A stretch of 64,000 bases of DNA. It comes from Crotophaga sulcirostris. Its lineage: Eukaryota; Chordata; Aves; Cuculiformes; Crotophagidae. Below are positions 11,166 to 22,602 of this stretch, piece after piece (the first letter of the stretch is position 1; every line of letters begins with the position of its first letter). The notes under the pieces are model-generated. The model did not search any database. It saw nothing but the letters and a program-made list of their open reading frames with translations, and was not told where the DNA came from. Location: positions 306,167-370,166 of the forward strand of contig VYZB01000387.1 of assembly GCA_013397455.1 (NCBI GenBank), given 5' to 3'. The position numbers and the translations under genes are program-made.

Positions 11166-14100
11166 AGTCATAAGGTGTTCTTAGGCCTTTAAAGTTAGAA
11201 ATTAAATTCAAATAGTAGATAACTAAAATATATTTTATGTGTTGAACTCCTTTCTCCTTTTTGTAAGATAAACTTGCACTTTCAATTTTGTTATTGAAAA
11301 GAATACTGTTAAATAATCAAGATGGGGAAAAGAGAAACATAGATTCTGAAGTATTTGTTTTATGAAATAAGTAAACCTTAACCCAAATACATTATCTCGA
11401 AAAAAAAAGGTGGTCTAAATCAACTAAACTGGCTAATCAAGTGAAAGCCGACGAAAACCAAAGCAGTAGCCACAAGTTAGGTATTTCCAGAGTCTACCAA
11501 TGTCTGTGAATATAAAGCTAAACAAAATAGTAAGTGAAACAAACCAACCAATTATTTCAACATCTGGATTTATTCTATTGCACAGAATATGGAAAGGATA
11601 ATAAACCCCTGCAAAACCTTGTCTTGTTTTTTTGGGTTTTTCTGTGCCCCCTCAAACTCTTCCATCCTAGCAGTCCAATTTAGAGCCCTCACCTTGAACT
11701 TCCAAGCATCAGGAACACCAAATGAAATTCCAGTTAACTTTGTACACTTGAGACCTCATATGGCTGCTGTTGTCTCTCACAATCCATATGTTGTTTCAGT
11801 TCTTTTTACTTTATGTGAGTCACATTTTAATACCAGTTCTTCTATCTCAAATAGTCAGACATACAACAGTTGTATTACTTTAAACAGAACTTACAAAATT
11901 CTCCAGCTATTATCTATTTTAGAAAGATAGAAAATTGGCAGCTTGAAACATGCTACTAATTTATACTTCCTAAAATGTTATACTCTTAATATTAACATGA
12001 ATCTAATTTTAATTCTGTTTTGTTTTTTAACAAAAAATGGGATTATGGAAAAATATCAGACTGCTTTCTCACATTTCCAAATGATTTTTAAATATCAGAA
12101 TTGTGAAGTAATAGCTGTGTATTTAATTAATTAAAAATAAAATTCAACATTTGAAATGAATTTAATTTCTATTTTATTTAATCTAATTTTAATACTTAAA
12201 ACAGCTTCTGAACTTACTGTTACAGAAAATTCTGGAAACGTTCTAATTCGGATATATAGATTGAAAATAAAGCTGCTTTTATAATTAGTCATATACTATG
12301 TATTTGAAAAATATTAAGCAATTTAACAGAAAAAGGTGGTTTGACCTGTCTTCACAACCATCTCAATATAACGGATGAACTGAGAAAGCTGACAGTTGTA
12401 CAAGTATGGGATGGGATATGATAACTTTAAAACTGCATTTTTCTCTCACCTTCTCCTTCCTCATCCTCTGCACATACATGTTCATTATCGGCAGCAGACG
12501 TGTCCTACGTATTTGACTGATCACATTATTTCTGAAGGTCAAAGCCAGAATTTTTGAATGCTTAATCTGGTTCTAAAGAGAGCTTGAGTCTCTGTGAAAT
12601 AACATTGACATACAGGGTGATGCGTTGGTGAACACTGCCTTCAAATTCTATTCAGACCAGATGTTAGTAGTAAACCCAAAGTGGAGTAAGTGTTTGGGTA
12701 GAAGTTTATTTTTCATAACTACTACTAAGGGTAGTTCTTTCTCACGAACATTTTGAACATTCACTACATTGCTGGGTTTAGTGTTGTAAATTTAGCTTAA
12801 TGTTTGTGGCTAAATCAATTAAATGTGATGTAAGATTACAATTTGTATATTGCTACATAACTTATAAACCGGGCAGACTTAATTTTAGATTTCCCATGTA
12901 ACACTGCTTACAGTAATGCTGCCCCTGAAAAATAAATGTCCTAATGTGTTTCATGACAATATCCAGGACCATTTTTTGTTTCATCCCATAGAAAAGCATT
13001 TAGATAATGAAACCTTTAAGGTTTAAAAAATCATATTTTATAGCCATCTTTTATTTATATACTAAATCTTTATGCATTTTACCTGGCTTAAACTAATCAA
13101 TCCTGAAAATTATCAAATTTTTAGAGCTAGCTTGCTTTCCTGTTCCAATATACATCATCTTCTGCTAGAGGCACACAGGTATTTTATTAATATTAGTGGA
13201 TATTGTCTCTTTACATCCTCTTAAAAGTATTTCCTCCTACATTTATGCAAGTGTACTGCAGTCATTGAGAGTTCAAACATTCTTGACGGTGACTACACAC
13301 TGCAGTGTTCCTGCTGAGACAGCTGTCTCATTGATGTCAAGGTGATTATTAGAGTGGATGGAGTGTTCAAAATAGGTATAGTCAAAGTAAAAAGTTCGTG
13401 CTCAATGATGTAAATGTCAGGACAAACTTCAATAGTGCCAAGTTTTCATCCTGATTATATTCTTACATTAGGTTTTTAAAATAACTCCAGTCAGTGGGAT
13501 ATCAGCTTGTGACATACTTGAATTGAGTATCAGTATTCGTAATTCTACCCTAAAAACCTTCTTGAAAACTTCATTTTCCCTTCTTCTGGGCAATTTAAAC
13601 TTCTCTTTTGGGATTTACATATTTAAACATGTATTTCAAATGCACAGTAACATCAAAGTTTTACTCTGATGTTCATATGCTTTTAAATGCTCTTTCCAGA
13701 AAATGGTGCATTGAACCATATGCATAGTTCCCCAGGGGAATATCTCTCTCAGCAGAATTTGATTTAAAATTCTTTGCTTGTAAAGAGTTAAATAATTGTT
13801 TATTGAAAAACGTTTGACGTTATGCCAGTTCCAAATGTCAGCTGGGCCATGCGTTAGCATAACTTGTAACTGTGACAGCCAACATCAGTAGCAAAAATAA
13901 TGGAATCATAGCAAGGACAAGCTAAGTTGGCACCAGATTTGCCAGATTTCAGATGTATTTTCTCTATAAAGTAGTTTGAGCTGCTATACTTAAACAAGCT
14001 CAGTTTGGTTTCTTTCCCTTCCACCCAGGTTGTGACATTTATTTCTTGGATTACTCACCAGTCTTCATTTATTTAGAACACTTTTCATTCTGTTTAATTC

Positions 14101-14559
14101 CTCCTAGAAGTTTCCCTCAGATGACTAGCAGTCTTCCAAAGAGAATATGCTCTAAATGGATCAGTTTGTCACTTTCTTATTGGTAGTAATCTAGTATTCT
14201 GAAATATTTTATAGTCAGAATGAATTTTAGCAACTACTTAAACCTTCTACATATGCATGGGTGTGAGCTGCAAGCTTGAAACAAATAAAAACAAAAAAAC
14301 GTTCAATTAAGATTGCAAATAGCTTATAATTTGAGGTAAAGTAATAGGACACTGAAACAGATATAGTTAAAAAATTGTGTCCCTCCAGCTGTTTGTCATT
14401 TCCATCTATGCAATGGTATAAAACAAAAGAAGAAGATTACATAACAGCAACTAAAGAAATAACATGATGGAGAGATGCACTTCTGGTGGTATTTGATATG
14501 ATGCAGCCCAAGACAATTTGAACAAACACTCATGAGTTACCACTTAACCATATCAGTCA
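11166..14559. other. Intergenic, no gene seen
   Basis: AT-rich, with runs of A/T around 11900-12320. The longest open frame (11589-11930, 113 codons) has a low-complexity non-conserved translation and no regulatory context, so I do not call it a gene. Confidence 0.6.
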
Positions 14560-14815
14560 GTGCATCTGTCTCTCCTCTGGGTTTGCCTCTGCTCGTACCA
14601 GGTGGGACATGGTGTAGACGTGCTGCCCTGGATCAGGCCTCTGGGAGCAGAGCTGCATGAGCAGGAGCTGGGAGAAGCCTTGCCAGGCTGCCCCTGCTTC
14701 CCCCACGGCTGCATCAAGCTCAGGTCACCCTGCTTGCCTTCTGCTGCCCTTTGTGCCTGGGTCCCCAGCCCCTGCACAGCGGCAAGGGCTGCTGCTCCCT
14801 TACAAGAGCAAGCAT
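14560..14815. other. GC-rich, CpG-poor patch
   Basis: A G+C-rich island of about 250 bp with CTG-, CCC- and CAG-rich words and few CpG. Overlapping short open frames on both strands look like composition artefacts. Similar in style to the patch 260 bp downstream. Confidence 0.45.
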
Positions 14816-15074
14816 GAATGTACTTCCATCATGGCTATGGATCTAACAGTGACGGATCTATATTGTCCACAAGCCTCAGCTGATGCTCACTTTTCTTGGC
14901 TTCTGTAAAAGCTTCTGTTATCTTCCCTATTATTTTTCTTATGATTGTTCCTCAGGCAGGTTGCAAAAGTCCATCCTGTGTTTCTGATGCCAAACAGAAA
15001 GCAATGGGCATGTTCTCTCAGAGTTTTAGGACATCCACAGTTACTCCTGAGAGTTTTGCTTTCTTTTGGTGATG

Positions 15075-15325
15075 CATCCTAGGACATCTCAGGTCTGAGA
15101 GCCAGCAGGGCACTAACAGGCCCTGAGCAGCCTTGTGTGCAGTCTTCACCCACACCTCTGTCCCAGGCCTGGGGCTCCAGGGGACAGTGCAGAGGCAGGC
15201 TGTCGGGGCTGATGAGGCCCTTGCCCTGCTGGCCTTGCTGTTACCCTTCACTCCTGGCTCCCTGTCCCTTGCGCAGCCACTGGCCCTTTCTGCTCCCTGA
15301 CATTAGGTTGAGTTAGGCAACCTGG
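15075..15325. other. GC-rich, CpG-poor patch
   Basis: A second G+C-rich block with blocks such as ccaggcctggggctccagg and ctccctgtcccttgcgcag. Few CpG. It shares words with 14560-14815 and, on the opposite strand, with 20763-21005. No gene recognised. Confidence 0.45.
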
Positions 15326-18050
15326 TCTCACAAACTGTTACTTCTTAACAGTCCTATCTAGTGCCATTGATTCCTTCAAGACTGTCTGCTAGCCAAGACA
15401 TGTTTTTAGCTCCCTCATAGCTCCTGAAGTTTCACACCTGATGTCTCCACTCGGACAATTCAGAGTTATAATGGAGAAATCTGAGTGTCCCAGAAACAGA
15501 CACCTAGCTCATTCTTCAGCTGATCCTCACCTGTTGAGAGGTGCTGAATAGTAGTAGGTTCATAGGCTGTCTTGTTCTCCTGAACCTCCCTTCAAAACAC
15601 TCTTTTCTAATAGATGCATAGGTGAAAAGAGCATAGCAGCTTTCTAGCTTAGTAAATACGGTTGCATTGCTTGTAACAAGCCACAGACTTTCTTTCTACC
15701 TGATGTGATGAGTCTCAGGATTTGTCAGACTTTGTACACACTTCACTTGACCTGATTTGAGATTCAGGATGCTAATGGCTTGCTATACCTCCCCCACAAG
15801 GCAAATCGAAGTCGTCAACCTTGAAACCCACAGGGTCTGCACAAATGTGAACATAACACCAAAGAAAGAGGTGGACAACAGAAGTTTGTGCATGTTACTT
15901 TAATTGTGTACCATTTGAACTATAAATATTAAACCCACGGTAATTAGACTAACAATAATTCCATGAATAGACTGCTAAGACAGTATGTTTTGCCAAGAAC
16001 AAGACTGAGATTAACAAACTATTGGGAATTCAAGTAAGCTGCTTTAACTTTTTTCCCATAAACTAGGACAGCATGAAATAACCCTAGATCTGTTACAATC
16101 TTACCATGCACTGCTGTTGGTGATATGCTGGTGATATGCCACTTCTGATGGGTATGCTAAACCCTCTCCACCATTTACTAATGGTGGGAAACCCTCTGAT
16201 CCTTTTTCACCTCTTCATTTGCCACTGTGGTTTGCCTGTTAAATACATTTAGGATAAGTGGGATTTTTTCAGTCTTATGCTGAATGCAGCCCTTTCTCTC
16301 CGCAACACTTCTTTAACATCACCTACTTCAGAAACTTAGTGTGTGATGTAAAAAATCAACGTGTTTTAGTTGACAAAAGGTCATCAGTTTGGCTTACATC
16401 TGTTTTCTAAGAGCTTCAGCTTCCGTACCAGATTATCTTCAGTAAAACAGGTAATGATCACTGGGATATTTCAGTTATGTGCCCCAAAAACAAAATCTTC
16501 TCGTTCCATTACATTATTCATTACAAAAGTCTAAACAAAAACCTAGTACAAAAATAAACTGTAAATTAAGTAACTTCTAAAAACTGATATAATCCCATAA
16601 TCTGCTAAGAAACAGAAGTGTATTATTACATTTCCTCCTGAACAACGGCTATTTGATGATTCTATGTATAAACTAAAATGTAATTTAAACTATTGTACTA
16701 TGGACCTTTAAAATGATCACCTTCTTTATAACTTCTCCTTAAAAATAAGCCATTTAATGAAGATCAACATTTCTTTTCCAGCCAAATGAATCACCTAATC
16801 ATTACACAATCTTTGCCAAAAAAATCCTGTTACGGCTTAACTTCTCAATTTGGCTACTGCATTTGGTAAGAGCTAATATACAAAGGATTTTTTATATACC
16901 CTGTGAATTAGACCTACTTGATCAACCTGATATTCAGTGTACTGCTGTGCAGGAAAATCACTTAATTTGCAGATAAAAATATTTTAAACTCCAGTGCAAT
17001 TGACTTTGAGTTTTCAAATTCTTTTATTTTCATTTTTTTAATTGCAGATTTTAATTTTTATATTTTCTTTTAAAGATAGTATTAGTATTTTGTTGTTTTT
17101 CTATCTTAAGAGAAATATAAAAGGATATTATCATGACTAAGCACATCAATTAAAAAAAGAACTGTCCAAGAATCACTCACAGAAACATTATTTTTGGCAA
17201 GAGAGATAATATATAGTGAATGAAATCAGACCTAGTCTCCTAAACAAACAGAAGCTTTATATACTTAGGGAAATTCCCTGAAAAACCCTGGGTTGCACCA
17301 ATAAAAAAACGTGGAACATAATGTGTAATTTCATCTTTATTATAGTTAATGCAAGAAATTGCCTGTAAAAGGCTAGAACAGTTTGAAATATTTGACACTA
17401 AGACACATCTTAAAATCAAAACAACAAATTAATTATTTACATGTTTATCTGAATATATACCTGATATCTAGACAGAAACACCTAGCTGATAATAAGCTTG
17501 TTCATGCATTACGTGGCTATAATTTGCAAAACTGCTACAAAATCTATATAATCTTGATTCGTTGAATTGCTAATCATACCATATCAATTGATCCAGTCCT
17601 TAAAAAGTAAACCAGTTTTCCAAAACTGAAAACATCCTTTTCTCAGAAAAATCTGAGATTCCTGAGAAAATACAGGTACCTCTTCTGTCAGTTTTTAAGA
17701 CAGGAAATATGAAGTATTGCATCAGAGATGCTCAAACTATCATGTTTTTGTCACCTATTTTTGAAACTTTAACTATACAGACTGTTCAGCTTTAATATTG
17801 ATTGGAATTCTTTTGCAGTGAGGTTCTGTAACTTACTAGCAAGTTTCTTTCTGTACACATTTCTTTCAGAGATTTTTTTAAAAGCCCAAATAGAGAAACT
17901 TGATATGATCTCTTTCTAGATGCATATTCATAGCAGTTTTCTGTGTTAGTTAAGAAGCAAAGTCAGTAGTAACTAAAACCGTGACACAAGAGAAATACGC
18001 CATCCCACGCCAAAAAAGGCAAATTTTTCTGCTGCTGAAATCTTTCTTGA
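15326..18050. other. Intergenic, no gene seen
   Basis: AT-rich sequence with no recognised coding, RNA or repeat feature. A short open frame at 17383-17565 is not convincing. Confidence 0.6.
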
Positions 18051-18475
18051 CAGAATCACAGAGTGGCCAAGGTTGGCAGGGACCTCTGGATGTAATCTAG
18101 TCTAATCACCTGTTCAAGCACCACCTACAGCCAGGTGTCCAAGACCATATCGAGGCATCCTTTGAATATGTCCAAGGATGGAGGCTCCACAACCTCTCTG
18201 GGAAACCTCTGCCAGTGCTTGGTCACCTTCACAGTGAAAAAGTGTTATCTGATGTTCTGATGGCACCTCCCGTGTTTCAGTTTGTGCCCACTGCCTCTGA
18301 TCCTGTCACTAGGCACCAATGAAAAGAGCCTGGCTCTGTCCTCTTTGCACTCTTCTTTGAGGTATCTATAGACATTGATGAGATCCACCATGTGCCACCC
18401 CAAAGCATGCTCTTCTCCAGGCTAAACAATCCCAGCCCTCTCAGCCTTTCCTCATAGGAGAGAGATATGCTGTTC
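18051..18475 (-). repeat. CR1 LINE 3' fragment, older subfamily
   Basis: In the minus orientation this encodes the last CR1 RT residues ([16 protein letters not shown] near 18405-18460) and runs to the 3' tail at 18051 (agaatcacagagtggccaag on the + strand). It is more diverged from the 3776 and 30183 copies than they are from each other, which suggests a different, older subfamily. Confidence 0.88.
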
Positions 18476-20762
18476 TTACATTGTTTCCAAAACAAACACA
18501 TCATTAAGACTTAAATGAAATTTGGATTTTACTAGAAATATGAAACAATGAACATAGTCAAGAGAAAAGATAATTAATATATTAGATTCCTGGCTCTCCA
18601 AGCCAAGTAGGGAGGCAAATTTCTATTTTGTTATGCTTCTCTCTGGGTGCTAACATATCCCAATCCACATGCCTCTTCAAAACAGGCAAATGCACTTGTT
18701 AGAACTGTTAACCGCATCTTTAAATAACATAAAGTAGATAAAAATTCAAGAGCCAAGGCTTTTCTTCACTGTGAAAATAAGCAGATAAGGAAGATTCTTC
18801 ATCAAAAAAAGGCTGCACTGTTTTTTCACAACTTCCTTTGAGTGAATTCTGACCTAGGCCAAATAACAGAAAACAGTGTCGAGAAATCTACCATAGTAGA
18901 GATAAAATAAACCACAGAGGAGAAAGATTTTATTCAGAGCGCCAAAATATCATAAGGAGAGTTGTGGAAGACTCTGACATCTGAAACATTCAGCAAACAC
19001 TCAAAAGCTGCCTGGAAAACATGTTGTAAGGATCCCAGGTAATTTACTTTGCAATTTATTTTATAGCTGGTAGAGTCAAAGGGAATATTATATGACAAAA
19101 TATTGTGCCATGTTTCTGGGAGAGAGTCATTTTACGAGGTGAGAGTGGATCTCTGTACCACTTTGCCTTCAAATGAGAGGGATGGCTTTGATACACTTCA
19201 AAAGTTTCAGATACGCATTTTTTTGCCTTATCTACTTTATCTGATTGCAAAACCTCAACCAGTTTCACAATTCAGAGAATGGCGGTTCTTAGACTTTTTA
19301 AAATGCAATTCTCTTTCTTAAACAAATCCACAGGTGGGTTTGTGTCTGATCAAAAATGTGACATATCATTACACTAGGCAACTTGTGAGACTGCAGAAGC
19401 TGTATCTGATCAAATATGATACTGTGAAGTTATAAGGCAGCTACATTTAATAATCTGCGAAGTCAGCATTTTTTCCTTTAAAATACTTGTTTGTCTCTCT
19501 GCAAGGTACTCCAATATGAATTTCACTATATTCTTCTGAGTTAACCATTGTTTTTTTTCCTAGAATACAGTTTCCCTTTCCCACTTCATAGGAACTGTGA
19601 TTGGGAAAAGACCGCCCTGTTCTCATGTTTTATCCTAGACACAATTTGATCAAGCTCCATCTACAGTTTTAGAAGTTACTAAATCCATTATACGTTTCTT
19701 CCAAAACTCTCCTCTACTGAAGATTAAAAGCATTCTAACATCTAAGAGAAAATTAATTATGGTCAGTTTGCTCATTTGTTCTAAAATTTTCTCATAGTCT
19801 GTTACCATTTTTATCTGAGCACTCTAGATATTATCCTAGAAACAAGATGTATTTTTTTCATTTTCATTGTATCCAACCTAGTGTACTCAATCTTGAATGT
19901 CAGGATTTTAAACTATTTTAATAGCTTTACAATGTCTCATATTAAAGCAGTTTTAAAAAGCTAGTTGGATCTACTGCAATTTCTCTGTAAATTGCTTGTT
20001 GAGGAACAACAGTATCACTCAAGCAACATAACCACTGCAAAAATACATCATGTTTTATTCCCCCACGCTCTCCCTCTCCCTGTGGCTTTCTCCTACTAAA
20101 ATCTGTATTCTATTCTACTAGCTTGGTATAAACCCTCAGAAGTTCACTCCTATTTAATTCCCATGATTATTCAATTCCCTATTTAACTCTCAAACTAGGG
20201 CTAGACCGGGACACTATAATGTGTCCCCAATTTTCTTAAACATATTTTTGTCTTCAGCTGAACACACGATTTTTCACAGTGAGCTCCACACACTTATCTT
20301 TTTCCTTTCTCTTCTGTCACCTTCCTTTGATGGTAAAACCAAAACCACAATATGGGTTTCCACAGCTGGGTGTTGTTATTTAAATAAAGATAACAACAAA
20401 CTTAGCTGACCTGGCAGATCAAGGGAAGTTTTTATGTCTCATTACCGGTATAATAATTTAGCAATTTTGTGGATTATTCTTGCTACTCTCCAATGCAGGC
20501 ATTCTAGCAAACATCAGGATACTATTTCAAATGACATGTCCTCCTTCATTTTAATTAGGGGGGGAGCGAAAAAAATCAATAATATGCAAACAAACACAGG
20601 CAAAGACTTTAATAATATGCTATTCCAGAAACAGATTAGCGTGCCAGCTGGTTTAGGCACATGCTCAGACCTCTCAAGAAGTTGTTAACGGGGATATATC
20701 TTGATAACTACTTGAAGAAACACAATTCCAGACTAATGCCTGAAATAATAGTAAACTAGTTG
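18476..20762. other. Intergenic, no gene seen
   Basis: AT-rich sequence. Short open frames around 19056-19321 and 20221-20688 have no conserved features. Confidence 0.6.
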
Positions 20763-21005
20763 CAGGGCTGGGGGGCTGTCAGTGACCAGCAGAGGAATGC
20801 CTCACCGGGGAGCCACTATCAGAGCTCCTGCAGGCTTGGGAAGGTCACTGCTGGCTGTGAGGCTGGGGCAGGGCCTGGGAGGGACATCTAGGTGACTCAG
20901 GTGGAGGCTGGGGAAGGCCCAGCTTCCAGGGAAGCCCATCATCCTCCAGCCCTAGCCACCACCTGCTGCCCCTGCAAGCTGCAGCAGCAGCAGAAGCAAC
21001 CGGTT
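20763..21005. other. GC-rich, CpG-poor patch ending in CAG run
   Basis: A G+C-rich block rich in gaggctgggg, ccagc and a short cagcagcagcag run at the right end. CpG-poor. It looks like the patches at 8529, 14560 and 15075, here perhaps in the opposite orientation. It lies about 1.4 kb upstream of SLCO4C1. Confidence 0.45.
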
Positions 21006-21740
21006 TCTCATTTGAGATTTATCTATACAAATATATAGACACGTATTGTGTTCCATAACTGACTGGGTTTTGTTGTTAGTTCTGTTTGTTTGTTTGTTTT
21101 CCCAGAACGTCATCTCCATGTGTTTTCTGTGCTAATAATGAATACTTGAAAATACATGTGACACCAAAGCACAAGAGGTTGGTTGGGAATACAGAAGGAT
21201 GCCTTGGCTTTCACTGTGAAACCACAGCCATTGCTGATGCCTTCAGTTTCAGTCCTATTTCATCTGTCTCTAAAACTTGGAATCATGAAGGCAGAAGGAC
21301 TCTTCAGGACAAACCTCTGCTGTCCAGAGAGTAACACCAGTAGTTAATTGATCATCAGACTGCTGTGCAGTTGTCCTTGTGCAGATGAGTAAAATAATTC
21401 CCACCATCTGCAAACAAACTTGGTACTTCCTTGTACACTTGACAAATCCTGAGGGTTGATGTCGGCAACTACATAGCCTGTTCATGACTGGAAGGTCCCG
21501 CAAGGGGAAACTTTATGTGGTACAGTAGGGGAAAAAACATTTCCAAATGATGACATTTGCAAATGTCCACGATTTTTTTTTTCTTGTTGGAGATGGGTTT
21601 CCACAGCCAAGCAGGTCCTGTGCCAACTCACTTGCATAAAGTGGGAAAGTACCATATCTGGAAAAAGCATTCCTTTCACTTTTTCCAAGAGTTATAATAA
21701 ACACGTTGTCTTTTTTTTTTTTTGCTTTCCTGGAAGAAAC
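21006..21740. other. Distal 5' flank of SLCO4C1
   Basis: AT-rich, with a GTTT run at about 21085-21102 and poly-T runs at 21571-21580 and 21710-21723, directly before the sequence gap. No promoter element can be assigned with confidence. Confidence 0.5.
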
Positions 21741-22211
21741 NNNNNNNNNNNNNNNNNNNNNNNNNNNNNNNNNNNNNNNNNNNNNNNNNNNNNNNNNNNN
21801 NNNNNNNNNNNNNNNNNNNNNNNNNNNNNNNNNNNNNNNNNNNNNNNNNNNNNNNNNNNNNNNNNNNNNNNNNNNNNNNNNNNNNNNNNNNNNNNNNNNN
21901 NNNNNNNNNNNNNNNNNNNNNNNNNNNNNNNNNNNNNNNNNNNNNNNNNNNNNNNNNNNNNNNNNNNNNNNNNNNNNNNNNNNNNNNNNNNNNNNNNNNN
22001 NNNNNNNNNNNNNNNNNNNNNNNNNNNNNNNNNNNNNNNNNNNNNNNNNNNNNNNNNNNNNNNNNNNNNNNNNNNNNNNNNNNNNNNNNNNNNNNNNNNN
22101 NNNNNNNNNNNNNNNNNNNNNNNNNNNNNNNNNNNNNNNNNNNNNNNNNNNNNNNNNNNNNNNNNNNNNNNNNNNNNNNNNNNNNNNNNNNNNNNNNNNN
22201 NNNNNNNNNNN
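21741..22211. other. Assembly gap of 471 Ns
   Basis: Every base from 21741 to 22211 is N. The right edge runs straight into a G+C-rich sequence, so the hidden part probably includes the upstream half of the SLCO4C1 CpG island and the core promoter. Reading frames that cross it are meaningless. Confidence 0.99.
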
Positions 22212-22560
22212 CCCCGGCTGCCCGGGCGGGGCGGGGCGGGGCCGGGCCGGGCCGCCTTCCTAGGGCGGAGGGGGAAAGCGCCTCCACCTGCGCCGGTGGG
22301 GGCCAGCCCGCCTCCGTGGTATTTAGAGGCGCGCCGGGGCCGTTTGTCGTTCGCGGGTGGCGGCGGGCGGCGGCTCCTTAGTGCTATGAAGGGTGGCGGT
22401 ATCGAGAACCCGGTGTTTGAGCCGCCCAGCCCCGGCACCGGCCGGCAGCGCCAGGCGAGTCCCGCCGCGGCAGGTGCGGGCGTCCCTGCGGCCGCTGAGG
22501 AGGGGCCCTGCGGCTGGGGCCGCTGCGCCCCGCGGGCTCTGCAGCTCTGCAACAACCCCG
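22212..22560 (+). promoter_or_regulatory. CpG island with GC boxes, SLCO4C1 promoter/5' UTR
   Basis: Strong local enrichment of C+G and CpG compared with all other parts of the window. At 22224-22243 overlapping GGGGCGGGG-type boxes fit SP1/KLF binding. No clear TATA box lies in the visible part. There is no ATG between the gap and the start codon at 22386, so no upstream ORF is visible. This is the usual arrangement of a TATA-less CpG-island promoter; the exact start site is not visible and may lie in the gap. Confidence 0.8.
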
Positions 22561-22602
22561 AGGGCTACCTGGCTGCCTACAGCCTCCTGGCTATCTTCCA
22601 AG
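22386..22602 (+). CDS. SLCO4C1: SLCO4C1 coding exon 1
   Basis: The start ATG at 22386 is the first ATG after the gap, with a purine at -3, and gives [11 protein letters not shown], which matches the start of known OATP4C1 proteins. The exon encodes residues 1-72 plus the first base of codon 73: cytoplasmic N-tail and the beginning of TM1. The donor is CAAG|gtaact. The tail is about 40 residues shorter than the human one. An in-frame GTG at 22296 exists but gives a non-conserved extension. Confidence 0.93.

Noticed and set aside
11589..11930. 113-codon + strand frame
   Set aside because: Low-complexity translation, AT-rich surroundings, no conserved block.
22296..22385. In-frame upstream GTG as an alternative SLCO4C1 start
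   Set aside because: GTG is rarely used in vertebrates, the extension is not conserved, and the ATG at 22386 gives the known N-terminal motif.
21676..22555. Long open frames across the N run on both strands
   Set aside because: Ns cannot be translated; the frames are products of the gap.
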